Counted from the stretch's first letter, positions 52,711 to 62,618 are shown. The stretch is 64,000 nt of DNA from Empedobacter falsenii (GCF_013488205.1 NZ_CP040908.1:1465876-1529875); one strand, 5' to 3'. The notes: generated by a model not told the origin, from the sequence alone. Numbers and translations are program-made.

Positions 52711-55236
52711 TTATTTTAAATACGTATCAAACCAATTTAAAATTGAGTTCGATAGAAAAACTTGATTTTGTTTTTTTGTTAAAGTATGTTCTTCATCATC
52801 AAACAATAACATTTCTCCTTCTTTTCTTAATCGATTCATAGCCATAAATAAATAAGTACTTTGATTAGCATTAATATTGGTGTCTTTTTTTCCTGTCCAA
52901 AGTAATAAAGGTATTTTTAGTTTTTCGACATGATACAGAGGCGAGTTTTTGTAATATTGATCTTTTAAATTATAGAAACTATCTCCCATACGGAACTGAA
53001 AACTTTCTAATCTCCACAATTGATTAGTGGAAAATGAAACACTAATATCATGGTAAAAACTAACTAAATCAGTCACAGCAGCCCCAGCAATAGCGGTTCT
53101 AAACAATTTTGACTGTGTAGCAATAAAGGCTGTTTCATATCCACCAAATGAATGTCCTATTAAACCAATTCTTTTTTGATCAATTGTCGACAGTTCAACT
53201 GCTTTTTTTACTGCATTTTCTACACTTACCAAAGCAGAACTACCTGGGTTACCAATTTTATATTCTATATCAGGTAACAAAACAAAGTACCCTTTTGTAA
53301 TGTAATTAAGAATATTAAATCCATCTTTGGAGTATAATGTAGGAATAACAAAATCATTTACTTTTTTCGATATATTTTCGTAGATGTATACAACCATAGG
53401 ATATGTTTTGGTTGAATCGTACTGAGAAGGGTATAAAAGAGCCCCATTCATCACGTTTCCATTTATAGATGTATAGTTTATATTTTTAGAAAAACCTAAG
53501 TCGTATTCACTTATCTTAGAGTTACTTTGGTAAACAAGACGCGTTGTATGATTAGTGGAAAGTTCATGAATTGAAGGTGATTCATTGTATTTTGCTTTTC
53601 TATAATACAATTTATTTTTGTTGCTATCACTGTAAATTTGATTGATTTCGGCATCCGTACTAAAAGAATGTATCACTTTTCCCTTTTTTAAAATCGCTAT
53701 TCCATGTGACTGATCATCTTTATGGAGTTTAATAATCAGTGGTTTATTCATGTCAATACTACGATTTGATGAGTTCGTTAAATTAATAGATGCCAAACGA
53801 TTATACTCTTCTTTTTGTTCTCCAAAGGTGATTTGCTTTACTTCATTTTTATCTATACTAAATTGCCACAAATCATAGGTTGAGGTTAGTAGAATAGATT
53901 TACCATCCTCTGACCAATAGGGCTGATCAAAAGGTGGTTTGTCAGTATCTGCTTTAGTTCTATCATAAAAATCTTGAGAAAGAACTGTTGTTAGTTTCTT
54001 ATACGTTTGCTTTTTTACATCATACAAATTCCAATGGTTCATTTTAAAATAAGCAATGTACTCCCCATTTGGTGAAACAGAAATAAAATTAGGATTGGTA
54101 TAGAGACTATCAATTATTTTATATGATTTTTTTGATTGATAATCATTTAAATAAACATCTGCAATCTCAAAATATCTATATTGTGGTTCATACTGTTTTC
54201 TATCAAATGTCAAAGCAAAAGGGACATGATTATCAAGAGAAAATTGTTTTCCTTTTATTTCCATAACAGTATTGTGCTCACCTACAGACCAAATTAATCG
54301 TTTATACGCATCCTGTATTTTTATTCTTTTATCTTTAAGATAATCCCACGTATCGTTGGTAGACCACTTCTCAATTCCTTTTAAAGAATCTTCGGTACTT
54401 TTTTCATTTAGTTGAAATTCAATATACTTTCCATCCGCTAATACACGAATAGATTCATCCATAAAATGATAAGAAGGATTTATTTTCAACCAATTTTCTA
54501 CATTGATCAAATTCACCCTTTTTGTTTGGAATGCATAACGAACTATTTTTCTCTTTTCATTTTCTTTTTCAAGAAATGAAAAATACTGTCCATTTTTACT
54601 CCAATTATTTAGAGGAGATCGATCATTAAAAATGTATGTACCTGTGTCACTTGATAGCTGATCAATAGCCTCTAATTTTGAGGTATAAAAACTGACTGTT
54701 TTTCCATCCTTAGAAAGAATTGCCAAGGTAGATGAAGTAGGGCTCCAACTAAAGCTGGAAACATTATGCTTTGTAACGTAATTTTCTGTTTTGGTATCGA
54801 ATAACATCAAAACATCATCAGTTGTTAAATAGGCAAGCTGTTGATTTGTTGCGTCAAATTCTACTTTTCGAATTGGTTTATTCAACACAAGAACGCTTTT
54901 CGAATTTCTTAAATTGATTATTTCAAGTTTGTTTTCACTTAAAAGTATTGCAAAATGTTCGTTATTAGAAAATAAACTCTTTTTTGTATTTTCTCTTTCT
55001 ATTACATTTGAGGTTGAAGGATGAAATAATCGAATGATATTCTTACCTAAAAATGATTCAGAGGTTTCAATCCAATTTCCGTTAGCACTTATATTACGAA
55101 TTGTTGTATTAGTAGACCATATACTGTCTAAATCATGTGTATATTTTTTCTTATTTATCTCTTGACCAAAGACGTTGTAGGTCGAGAGAATAAATCCCAA
55201 CAGGATGAGGAATATTATTTTACTTATTTTTTCCAT
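52711..55236 (-). CDS. Prolyl-oligopeptidase (S9) family serine peptidase, module B
   Basis: This 841-residue protein has a signal peptide ending near YNVFGQ, a propeller-like region (about 30-590) with WD-like stretches (SFSWSPTSSTLAILSKDG) and a C-terminal hydrolase domain with Ser696 in GHSFGG, Asp785 in GKKDTNI and His817 in DEEHTL. It is 35 residues longer than its module A homologue, mostly in the propeller, which usually filters substrates by size. It is encoded after susD with a gap of 63 nt. Confidence 0.85.
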   Translation of the reverse strand: MEKISKIIFLILLGFILSTYNVFGQEINKKKYTHDLDSIWSTNTTIRNISANGNWIETSESFLGKNIIRLFHPSTSNVIERENTKKSLFSNNEHFAILLSENKLEIINLRNSKSVLVLNKPIRKVEFDATNQQLAYLTTDDVLMLFDTKTENYVTKHNVSSFSWSPTSSTLAILSKDGKTVSFYTSKLEAIDQLSSDTGTYIFNDRSPLNNWSKNGQYFSFLEKENEKRKIVRYAFQTKRVNLINVENWLKINPSYHFMDESIRVLADGKYIEFQLNEKSTEDSLKGIEKWSTNDTWDYLKDKRIKIQDAYKRLIWSVGEHNTVMEIKGKQFSLDNHVPFALTFDRKQYEPQYRYFEIADVYLNDYQSKKSYKIIDSLYTNPNFISVSPNGEYIAYFKMNHWNLYDVKKQTYKKLTTVLSQDFYDRTKADTDKPPFDQPYWSEDGKSILLTSTYDLWQFSIDKNEVKQITFGEQKEEYNRLASINLTNSSNRSIDMNKPLIIKLHKDDQSHGIAILKKGKVIHSFSTDAEINQIYSDSNKNKLYYRKAKYNESPSIHELSTNHTTRLVYQSNSKISEYDLGFSKNINYTSINGNVMNGALLYPSQYDSTKTYPMVVYIYENISKKVNDFVIPTLYSKDGFNILNYITKGYFVLLPDIEYKIGNPGSSALVSVENAVKKAVELSTIDQKRIGLIGHSFGGYETAFIATQSKLFRTAIAGAAVTDLVSFYHDISVSFSTNQLWRLESFQFRMGDSFYNLKDQYYKNSPLYHVEKLKIPLLLWTGKKDTNINANQSTYLFMAMNRLRKEGEMLLFDDEEHTLTKKQNQVFLSNSILNWFDTYLK

Positions 55237-55299
55237 TGGTACTAATTGCGATGTTTGTATGAATGGCTTTTATGATGTTGTATTGTATACTACAACTTC

Positions 55300-56688
55300 T
55301 TAATAGCCTTGGTTTTGTGGTAACAAATTTGGATTAATTAAGAGTTCAGCTTCCGGAATTGGTAATAATACATCAGTTGCTTTCCAATTTGCTTTTATCG
55401 GACTTAAGACTTGATCTGCCAATTTCCATCGTTTCAAATCAAACCAACGATGGCCATGTTCTGTAAATAATTCATGTTGACGTTCCGTTACAATAGCTTC
55501 AAAAATATCTTGAGAAGATGAAGTTGTGATAGGCGTTAATCCAGCTCTTTTTCGAATACTATTTATATCCTCTTTTGATCCATTCAAGTTGCCTAATCTC
55601 AATCGTGCTTCAGCTCGAATTAAAATCTGTTCAGCAAGTCTAAAAACTATGGTATATTCTTTACTTGTTGTTGTCGCATACTTCTCTTTGTATTTGAAGG
55701 GCATTACCCAATTTTTCCCATTAGTAGTAATTTGTTTTGTCCATTGTTGTTTTCTCAAATCAGTTGGCTCAAAAGATTCAAATAGGTGAGGGGATAAAGA
55801 TGCATTAGGAGGAGGACCAGCTTCAAAAATGTAAATACCACCTTCATTAGAATTTCCACCTTCTACTTTAGCTTTTAATTGAAATAGTGTAGAACTACTT
55901 TCTTTCAAAAACTCTTTATTCAAATCACTCTCTAACTGGAATTTTCCAGAATTGATCAATTCAGTTGATTCGCTTTCAGCTTTTTCCCATTTCTCTTGGT
56001 AGATGTATAGACGTGCTAATAATGCTGTAACATTATATTTGTTCGCCCTAAGGTTACTTGTAACCGATGTAAGCTCACCTAATTGTTGTTTAGATTCAAT
56101 AAGATCTTCTTCGATTTTAAGAAGTATATTTTGATGATTTGTTTTTGAACTCTTCTGATTAATCGTATAATCTGTTGTCGTAATAAATGGAATATCTCCA
56201 AATAAATTGGTTAAATAGAAATAAGTTAACGAGCGGATAAATAGTGCCTCAGCTTTGTATTGTTTCTTTTGCTCATAAGTCAATCCTTTTGATTTTTCAA
56301 CTCCTTCTATTACCGCATTGCATTCGTATATTACTTTATAGGAACTTGTCCAAACCTCTTTCACACCACTATTTGTAGGGATAATTTGATGTTTGTAAAA
56401 TAAATCCGTCACGCTGTTAGCAGTAGTATAGTTGTCTAATTCGTCTGAATAAATTCCCATGTAAAAACCAGCACTAGAGAAATTCCCAGCTATTAAGCTA
56501 TTATCACGTAATAATGCATATAAAGTGCTAACGGCGGCTTGTGCTGTTTGGTTATTTTCAAATACATCTTTTTGGTTCAATTGTCCTTTTGGAGAATCCA
56601 ATTCCACAAAATTCTCACAACTTATTATCGTATTTCCTATTAGGAAAACGAATAAAGAATAGCTTACTATGTTTTGATATTTTTTCAT
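55300..56688 (-). CDS. SusD/RagB-family outer-membrane lipoprotein, module B
   Basis: This 462-residue protein has lipobox NTIISC (Cys24) with ENFVELDSP after it, and the SusD end marks FRLAEQILIRAEARLRLGNL and HRWFDLKRWKLADQV. Length fits module A (459). The partner SusC is encoded 10 nt upstream. It binds ligand at the cell surface. The ligand is unknown; the peptidase next to it suggests a peptide. Confidence 0.9.
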   Translation of the reverse strand: MKKYQNIVSYSLFVFLIGNTIISCENFVELDSPKGQLNQKDVFENNQTAQAAVSTLYALLRDNSLIAGNFSSAGFYMGIYSDELDNYTTANSVTDLFYKHQIIPTNSGVKEVWTSSYKVIYECNAVIEGVEKSKGLTYEQKKQYKAEALFIRSLTYFYLTNLFGDIPFITTTDYTINQKSSKTNHQNILLKIEEDLIESKQQLGELTSVTSNLRANKYNVTALLARLYIYQEKWEKAESESTELINSGKFQLESDLNKEFLKESSSTLFQLKAKVEGGNSNEGGIYIFEAGPPPNASLSPHLFESFEPTDLRKQQWTKQITTNGKNWVMPFKYKEKYATTTSKEYTIVFRLAEQILIRAEARLRLGNLNGSKEDINSIRKRAGLTPITTSSSQDIFEAIVTERQHELFTEHGHRWFDLKRWKLADQVLSPIKANWKATDVLLPIPEAELLINPNLLPQNQGY

Positions 56689-56698
56689 AATTGTGTGA

Positions 56699-59689
56699 TT
56701 AAAAATTAGCTTTAAATCCTATTGAAATTCTTCTCAAAGGAGGAAGAAAACCAGTTGTTTGCTCTGGATCACCGTATTTATACTTACTCAATGTCCATAC
56801 GTTCTGACCTTGCACATAAATCACATATTGATTGGACTGATTTTTACTTAGAGGAAGTTTATAAGACAATGACACGTTTTTCAATCGAATAAAAGACGTA
56901 TCGGTTACCATTGCATCACTGTTATTAAAGTTAGAATAAGCAACTGTCGCTGCGGAATTAGAGCCACTTGAATAATTCTGAATTACCCCATTTGGAAACT
57001 GATTTAATACAGAAGCAGGCTGATTATTCATTGTGCCCGGCATAGTAGTCCCATAGAATTCATTAAATCCTTTTTTCTTGACAAATTGAAAAAAGAGCTC
57101 GATATTAAAGTTTTCATAAGAAACAGAATTGGAGAACCCTCCATAAAAAGAAGGATCTAATGAAACAACTTGTTGTTTATCTTCTATTGCGGTTATCTTT
57201 CCATCACCATTATAATCTGTAAACTCATACAAACCAGTTGTTGGATTTATCCTTTGCAGATGATACATTTTCTTGCTGTTCAATGATTTTCCAATCACAT
57301 ACATATTTGCATAGGAGGTGTTTTCTAAACCATCAAATGCCACTAATCTATTTTTAGGAATAGTAAGATTAAAAGAAGTTGACCAGTTAAATTTAGCAGA
57401 TTTTATAGGAACAACTTGCAAATCCATTTCCCAACCTTTATTTTCTACAACAGCATTCAAATTTGCTTGTATAGAGGTAAAACCTGTTATAGCGGGTAAA
57501 CTATAGCCAACCAATTGGTTATTTGATCGGTTTTGATAATAATTTAGCGTTAGGTTAATTCTATTTTTTAGGAAAGCTGTTTCTAAAGCAAATTCCAACT
57601 TTTTATTTTTCTCCCACGAAAAATCAGGATTATACAAGCGTGCTGTTGTCAATAGTATATTCCCATCATATCCATTTTGACTGATGTTATAGGTGTTTAG
57701 GTATTGATAATCTCCAATCTGATCATTGCCTGTTACCCCATAGCTTCCTCGTAATTTCCCAAAACTTAACCATGATACTTCACGTAGAAAACTTTCTTTC
57801 GAAAAAAGCCAAGCGGCACCAACTGCACCAAAATTTGCAAACCGATGATTAGGACCAAATCGGCTCGATCCATCTCTTCGTCCTGTTAGGTTGAAAAAGT
57901 ATTTTTCGTGTAGATTATAATTTACTCTTCCATACAGAGCAGCATATTTATATTGCTCTTCAGTATCCTTGTATATTGTCACATTTTTAGCAGCGCTTAA
58001 TACATTCATTAACTGGTTGTCTGTAAAACCACTTGCCATAATCACCAACTTAGTTGTTGTTTGGCTATTCAAAGTCCCACCAATTAATACACTTAGTTTA
58101 CTCGAAGCAGTTAAATTAAAATTAGCATCCAATTGGGGTTCTATTAACCACCCTTCATGTTGACCAGAATTTTTAGTCATGTTAGATTGTTGACTTGTAG
58201 CACCAAAAGAAGGATTGCGAATGGTATGTGGATTAAGTTGACTATCATCTAAATCTGATCGATTGTACCCTACATTAGATCGTAAAACAATATTATCCAT
58301 CAACAGATAACTTGTATTTAGATTTGTATTTAGATTACGTGTATTATTGCGGTAACTAGCATTGAGTGCCGCAAGTGGATTTGTCCAAGTATTGTTTTCC
58401 CAATTTAAGCTACCATCTTCATTAAACAACCGCGGAGCATTTGGAACAAGTGTTCTTGCAATCCTTGTCAAATCTTGTACAGGTAAATAGTTTTTATCCT
58501 GTCCATAATTAGTTGTCCATTGCAATTTTAGTTTGTTATTCGCTGTTTTATGGTTTAGTGTCGAAAAAAAGCTGAATTTATTGTACGCATAATTCCCATA
58601 GAAAACAGAAGACTCTTTCATTACATTGGCACCTATCATAAAATTAGTTTGCTCATTTCCACCATTTATAGACGTACGAATGTTGTGATTGAAAGCTGTA
58701 TTCCCAATAAGTAGTTTTTGCCAATCCGTATATCTGGTCTGATCCCATGTTCCATTTATGTCGTAGGCTATAGTAGGATACGTCGTTATACCATCGTTTG
58801 CAAAGGCTTTTTTCCTTATTTCTAGATATTGTTCTGTATTAAGTAGTTTAGGAAACTTAGTAGGGTTAATAACTGTGGTAGAAGCATCTATAGAAATACT
58901 TGTTTTAGTCGCTTTTCCTTTCTTAGTGGTAATCAATAGTACACCATTGGCTCCCCGAGATCCATAAATAGCAGTAGCATCTGCATCTTTCAAAACTTCG
59001 ATAGATTCTATAGATTGTGGATCGATATAATTTAAAGGATTTATAGTTGACCCATAAAAGATTTGTGCTGAGGTTGAAGTATCTCCCATCGAATTGGTAT
59101 CAAATGGAACACCATCTACTATAAATAGAGGGTTATTCCCCGCAGCAATACTATTTTGGCCTCTTATCCGAATGGTATAACCGCCTCCAGGAGTTCCAGA
59201 AGTTGATGTAATCTCTAAACCAGGAACACGACCTTGCAAAGCATCTAAAACAGAATTCACGGGTTGATTCTCTATTTCCTTAGCCGTTACACGAGCAATA
59301 GACCCCGTACGTTCTTTGTCCTTTACAGCATAGTATCCCGCATTTATCACCACGTCTTTTAGCTGAATCCCGTCATCTTCTTTTATGAAACTCACATTTA
59401 TCACGCTTCTATTCAATACCTCTTCTTCACGAATAGGGAAGTCCAATTGCTCGAAAATTAGCTTTGCATCATCATGCTCTAAGATTAGCGAATAGTATCC
59501 ATTCGCATCAGTTTGCACACTATTCTGTGTACCTTCTTCTGTTACTACCACGCCAGAGAGCAAATGGTTATGATCTTTCACCGTTCCAGTCACGGTTTTT
59601 CCTGTTTGTGCAAATAGGGGTGTAGCACAAACCAATCCCAATAGCACACTTATTGTATGCCTATTGAGTTTAAAGTAAAATATTTTCAT
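56699..59689 (-). CDS. SusC/RagA-type TonB-dependent outer-membrane transporter, module B
   Basis: This 996-residue protein has a signal peptide ending LFAQ, a carboxypeptidase-like regulatory domain (25-110), the plug from VTAKEIENQPVNSVLDALQG with LFIVDGVPF, and a barrel to the last Phe. The region DDAKLIFEQLDFPIREEEVL to IARVTAKEIENQPVN is almost identical to module A in protein and about 80 percent or more alike in DNA by eye; the barrels are less alike. With SusD it should import a ligand. Confidence 0.9.
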   Translation of the reverse strand: MKIFYFKLNRHTISVLLGLVCATPLFAQTGKTVTGTVKDHNHLLSGVVVTEEGTQNSVQTDANGYYSLILEHDDAKLIFEQLDFPIREEEVLNRSVINVSFIKEDDGIQLKDVVINAGYYAVKDKERTGSIARVTAKEIENQPVNSVLDALQGRVPGLEITSTSGTPGGGYTIRIRGQNSIAAGNNPLFIVDGVPFDTNSMGDTSTSAQIFYGSTINPLNYIDPQSIESIEVLKDADATAIYGSRGANGVLLITTKKGKATKTSISIDASTTVINPTKFPKLLNTEQYLEIRKKAFANDGITTYPTIAYDINGTWDQTRYTDWQKLLIGNTAFNHNIRTSINGGNEQTNFMIGANVMKESSVFYGNYAYNKFSFFSTLNHKTANNKLKLQWTTNYGQDKNYLPVQDLTRIARTLVPNAPRLFNEDGSLNWENNTWTNPLAALNASYRNNTRNLNTNLNTSYLLMDNIVLRSNVGYNRSDLDDSQLNPHTIRNPSFGATSQQSNMTKNSGQHEGWLIEPQLDANFNLTASSKLSVLIGGTLNSQTTTKLVIMASGFTDNQLMNVLSAAKNVTIYKDTEEQYKYAALYGRVNYNLHEKYFFNLTGRRDGSSRFGPNHRFANFGAVGAAWLFSKESFLREVSWLSFGKLRGSYGVTGNDQIGDYQYLNTYNISQNGYDGNILLTTARLYNPDFSWEKNKKLEFALETAFLKNRINLTLNYYQNRSNNQLVGYSLPAITGFTSIQANLNAVVENKGWEMDLQVVPIKSAKFNWSTSFNLTIPKNRLVAFDGLENTSYANMYVIGKSLNSKKMYHLQRINPTTGLYEFTDYNGDGKITAIEDKQQVVSLDPSFYGGFSNSVSYENFNIELFFQFVKKKGFNEFYGTTMPGTMNNQPASVLNQFPNGVIQNYSSGSNSAATVAYSNFNNSDAMVTDTSFIRLKNVSLSYKLPLSKNQSNQYVIYVQGQNVWTLSKYKYGDPEQTTGFLPPLRRISIGFKANF

Positions 59690-59822
59690 AATTTTACATA
59701 AGTTTTTTAAAATTCAACATTAGTTTTAAAAGCCACTCCTTTTCCAGTACATCGCGCCAACTTTGTTTTTGGGAAAGGGGTTTTTTTACGTTTTACGTGA
59801 TACGCTTAACGTTTTACGTGTT
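59690..59822 (-). promoter_or_regulatory. susC leader of module B with conserved mini-ORF and 11-bp-phased array
   Basis: The leader reads CCCCTTTCCC, AAAGTTGGCGCGATGTACTG, GGAAAAGGAGTGGC, AAAACTAATGTTG on the minus strand, as in module A. The mini-ORF 59752-59726 encodes MYWKRSGF. Upstream, ACGTTTTACG-type units repeat with an 11-bp period (about 59788-59822). Confidence 0.55.
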
Positions 59823-59892
59823 TTTTATCAATTCTATCTTTAACCACAATAGAAACATAGGTTTTATTAAGTTTTACACTTAACGTTTTACG

Positions 59893-60150
59893 GATTTTGT
59901 CATTCTGAGCCTGTCGAAGAATCTCTTCTTTTTCATTTTTTGAGCGCAAAAAACATTTGAAATTAAAAGGAGAAGCCATAGTATGGCTTAGGTATTCCAT
60001 TTCTTTAATGTTACTTTTTACTTGACTAAAAAGTAACCAAAAAGTCAAGGCCGTAAACCTCTTTACTAAAAATGTTCTCATTCCACTAAACGTTTTACAA
60101 ACCCTACGGGCTAAAACCTTTTTAACGCTCCACTCAACCATTTTCTTAAC
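59893..60150 (-). repeat. Repeat R3, right copy
   Basis: Inverted match to 18205-18460. It has TTGAAATTAAAAGGAGAAGC, CATAGTATGGCTTAGGTATT and AAACCCTACGGGCTAAAACC. The middle hairpin differs from the left copy (TTACTTTTTACTTGAC with AAAAAGTAACCAAAAAGTC). Noncoding in both places. Confidence 0.65.
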
Positions 60151-60370
60151 TTGAGAGTTTTAATGCCGGTTTTTCATCCTTTTTCAATATTCAAATTCAC
60201 TTTTTAATAACAAATTTTGTCATTCTGGGCTTGTCTCAGAATCGCATCCCATATGTCATTTCGAGGTATCGAGAAATCTTTTGTCACTTTTTTTATTCAT
60301 TGAACATCTATTTTAATTATTGGTATTCATATGCCCTTCGGGGAACAGTCAAAAAAACTAACGAAAAAAG

Positions 60371-60503
60371 ACTTGTCTTTGATTTTCGACGGTCAAAATA
60401 AGTTTCAGCCATTCAATGTTTTAAATCATTTGCTACGCAAACAGTAAAACATTTTAACCATTTACTTCAACTTTTTGACACTCGCCTCCAAATCATATGA
60501 CAT
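60371..60503 (-). repeat. Hairpin repeat R1, copy 5
   Basis: Minus orientation, mirror of copies 2 and 3, with AATGTTTTA/TAAAACATT stem arms. Confidence 0.7.
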
Positions 60504-60596
60504 TTTTCTAATCCTTTTTTCTAATTCAAATTCGTTGTCATTTTTAAAAATGGATTTTGTCATTCTGAGCTTGTCTCAGAATCGCATCCTTTATAA

Positions 60597-60708
60597 ATCC
60601 CCCGATATAGACAAGTTTTAAAAAATACATTAATAAATGAAATAAAAATTAACACTAATTACTTTATGAAGATCATTTACTTTCTTCTTAGGTTGTCTTC
60701 GGGGGATA
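60597..60708. mobile_element. Small element with inverted ends, right copy (MITE-like)
   Basis: Ends ATCCCCCGATATAGAC and GTCTTCGGGGGATA. The core holds AAATTAACACTAATTACTTT, the complement of the left copy. It joins the solitary leader at the same base as on the left (ATAGAGTGTGAATCTGTTTA). Confidence 0.45.
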
Positions 60709-60721
60709 GAGTGTGAATCTG

Positions 60722-60835
60722 TTTACTCTTTCATAATTTCACAATAGTTTTTTAATTCAACATTAGTTTTAAAAACCACTCTTTTTCCAGTACATCGCGC
60801 CAACTTTGTTTTGGGAAAGGGTTTTTTATTAAGTT
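60722..60835 (-). promoter_or_regulatory. Solitary SusC-type leader without its gene, right
   Basis: Minus-strand copy of the leader with CCCTTTCCC, AAAGTTGGCGCGATGTACTG and AAAACTAATGTTG, ending in ATGAAAGAGTAA. The mini-ORF 60795-60769 encodes MYWKKSGF. It is the counterpart of 7745-7830. Confidence 0.6.
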
Positions 60836-60972
60836 TTGCGTTCTACGCTTAACGTTTTATTCTTTCTTGCTGTCACATTGAGTGATTTTCGTTTCATAGA
60901 AAAAGAAAATAGTATCGAAATGTCACTTTATTTAATGTCACTTTTTTTCGTCAAAAAAACTAACGAAAAAAC

Positions 60973-61105
60973 TCTTGTCTTTGATTTTCGACGGTCAAAA
61001 TTAGTTTCAGTCATTCAATATTTTAAATCATTTGCTACGCAAACAGTAAAACATTTTAAACATGACTTTCAACTTTTTGACACTCGCCTACAAATCATAT
61101 GACAT
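60973..61105 (-). repeat. Hairpin repeat R1, copy 6
   Basis: Minus orientation. The inner stem is AATGTTTTA/TAAAATATT, so the variable pair is G-U as RNA, an intermediate between copy 1 (A-T) and the other copies (G-C). Confidence 0.7.
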
Positions 61106-61119
61106 TTTTATGATCCTTT

Positions 61120-61440
61120 TTCAAATACATAGTACATTTTACATAATACAACAAACAAAAAGGTAGCAGAACCCCAATAAATTTGGAAAATGATATTAAA
61201 CGTTTTACATTTAGTGTGCGATTAAAAAAGATAAAACGAATGCCGTCAAAGTCTCATTACCGAGGCTCTGATAGAGAGCGTGTAAAGAAAGGGTACCCCT
61301 TTGCTTTACGATCCGTGTTTTAAAAATGTTATAAATACGGAGTATTGTTCTTTAAAAGAATGGGAAAAACTAACAGACTTTGTCTGGCGGTTTTTTACGG
61401 ATGAATGGAAATTGTTTCGTTCTCATGTGTTTTGGTTTTT
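61120..61440 (+). repeat. Outer inverted repeat, right copy, with remnant coding frame
   Basis: Matches 6480-6835 in inverted orientation. It keeps LYDPCFKNVINTEYCSLKEW and TDFVWRFFTDEWKLFRSH in frame, then runs on as WNDVARVYEEILAKKARRLH to a stop at 61562. The family is unknown. Beyond about 61440 it no longer matches the left copy. Confidence 0.65.
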
Positions 61441-61773
61441 ATGGAACGATGTTGCTCGTGTATGAAGAAATACTTGCAAAAAAAGCAAGGCGGCTTCACA
61501 CTTTAGTACCGTGGGCGACCAAACCCAGCTTAAAAACTCGAAAGTTTAAAAGTTACCCCTAAAGCATATGTGAAAACCGCCCATGCCGTATGCGAAAGTA
61601 CAAAACTTTTGAGACATGGAGCGATTCCACGATACTCTCGAGGTAAAATTGGTCATTTCGGTTCGAGATTACATCGTTTAATAATGACTATTAAAAGTCT
61701 AATTATCAATTCGCTTATACAAATATAACAATATTTTTTAATGTGGCAATAAAACCACAATTATTTTTTTACA

Positions 61774-61995
61774 ATGAAAGAAAATTATACAACTTATTAC
61801 AAGCTAATCGGTGAAAAAATAAAGAAAAAAAGAAAAGAAAAGGGACTAACTCAAAAACAAGTAGCTGAAAAAATTCCAAAATTTGATAGATCAAAAATCA
61901 GCGATATAGAAAATGGTAAAGAAGATTTTTTATTTTCTACTCTATTAAAAATCTGTGACGCTTTAGATATTAGTCTTAAAGAATTAATAGATTAG
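61774..61995 (+). CDS. Small XRE-family HTH regulator
   Basis: This 73-residue protein is nearly all HTH: YKLIGEKIKKKRKEKGLTQK, QVAEKIPKFDRSKISDIENG and LLKICDALDISLKELID. It is a stand-alone DNA-binding protein of the kind found in phages, ICEs and toxin-antitoxin units. No partner gene is adjacent. It lies just outside the right end of the mirror structure. Start ATG 61774 fits the size of this family. Confidence 0.8.
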   Translation: MKENYTTYYKLIGEKIKKKRKEKGLTQKQVAEKIPKFDRSKISDIENGKEDFLFSTLLKICDALDISLKELID

Positions 61996-62065
61996 TACTT
62001 CTTAAAAAAGTAATAGAAAAGGTAAAAAGCTCTTTTCTATTTATACGAAATGCGGATATAGCTGA

Positions 62066-62104
62066 TTTTTTACGAAACAAATGCTATAGTAGTTTCGTAA
62101 AAAA
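62066..62104. promoter_or_regulatory. 13-bp inverted repeat with 13-nt spacer
   Basis: TTTTTTACGAAAC and GTTTCGTAAAAAA are exact complements. It could be a terminator for the XRE gene or an operator. No T-tract follows on the plus strand, so an operator or attachment site is equally possible. Confidence 0.45.
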
Positions 62105-62149
62105 TTATGTTATCAGCAATCCGACCGAAACTTGTCCCTAAAAGAAAAA

Positions 62150-62167
62150 CCGAAAAGTTCACCATAA
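62150..62167 (+). repeat. Direct repeat CCGAAAAGTTCACCATAA, copy 1
   Basis: The 18-bp sequence lies 50 nt before the AraC-like ATG. Copy 2 (62601-62618) lies 61 nt before the dehydrogenase ATG. Similar distance to two starts suggests a binding site of the encoded regulator; a duplication scar is the alternative. Confidence 0.55.
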
Positions 62168-62217
62168 ATAGTTTTTTGGGATATCGCATCTTTACAATAT
62201 TTTTTGAATGAAAGTGA

Positions 62218-62595
62218 ATGAAAAATACCGAACAAAACATATTAATCCGAAGCAAAGAAATTACCGAAAACTATTTTCAGTTTTTGGACAAACACATTGC
62301 AGATGTGGTTTCGGGAAAAATTGATAAATTTATGGAAATCAACCAAATATCCAGTGAATTATTCATTTCTCATAAGCATTTGACAGATACTGTTCAAAAA
62401 GAAACAGGAAATCATCCCTGTCATTTTTATGATTTGAAAATTATTGATGAAGCCAAAAAAATGCTTTCTCAATCAGATAAATCCATATCTGAAATAGCGA
62501 GAATTTTGACGTATGACCCGTCTAATTTTTCAAAATTCTTTAAAAAATTTGTCGGAAAAACCCCAGGACAATTCCGAAAGGAAAATAAAAAATAA
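62218..62595 (+). CDS. Short AraC-family HTH regulator
   Basis: This 125-residue protein carries only the AraC double HTH (ISSELFISHKHLTDTVQKET, then SISEIARILTYDPSNFSKFF and KFVGKTPGQFRKE) with a short N-terminal helix and no sensor domain. Such proteins often regulate a neighbouring redox or metabolic gene. The dehydrogenase gene follows 84 nt later, with a shared 18-bp repeat ahead of each. Confidence 0.75.
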   Translation: MKNTEQNILIRSKEITENYFQFLDKHIADVVSGKIDKFMEINQISSELFISHKHLTDTVQKETGNHPCHFYDLKIIDEAKKMLSQSDKSISEIARILTYDPSNFSKFFKKFVGKTPGQFRKENKK

Positions 62596-62600
62596 AACTT

Positions 62601-62618
62601 CCGAAAAGTTCACCATAA
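62601..62618 (+). repeat. Direct repeat CCGAAAAGTTCACCATAA, copy 2
   Basis: Second copy of the 18-bp repeat, 61 nt before the dehydrogenase start; see copy 1 at 62150. Confidence 0.55.

Noticed and set aside
59806-60141. A 111-residue minus-strand frame across repeat R3.
   Set aside because: It lies in a noncoding repeat and has no counterpart in the left copy, where the frame is broken.
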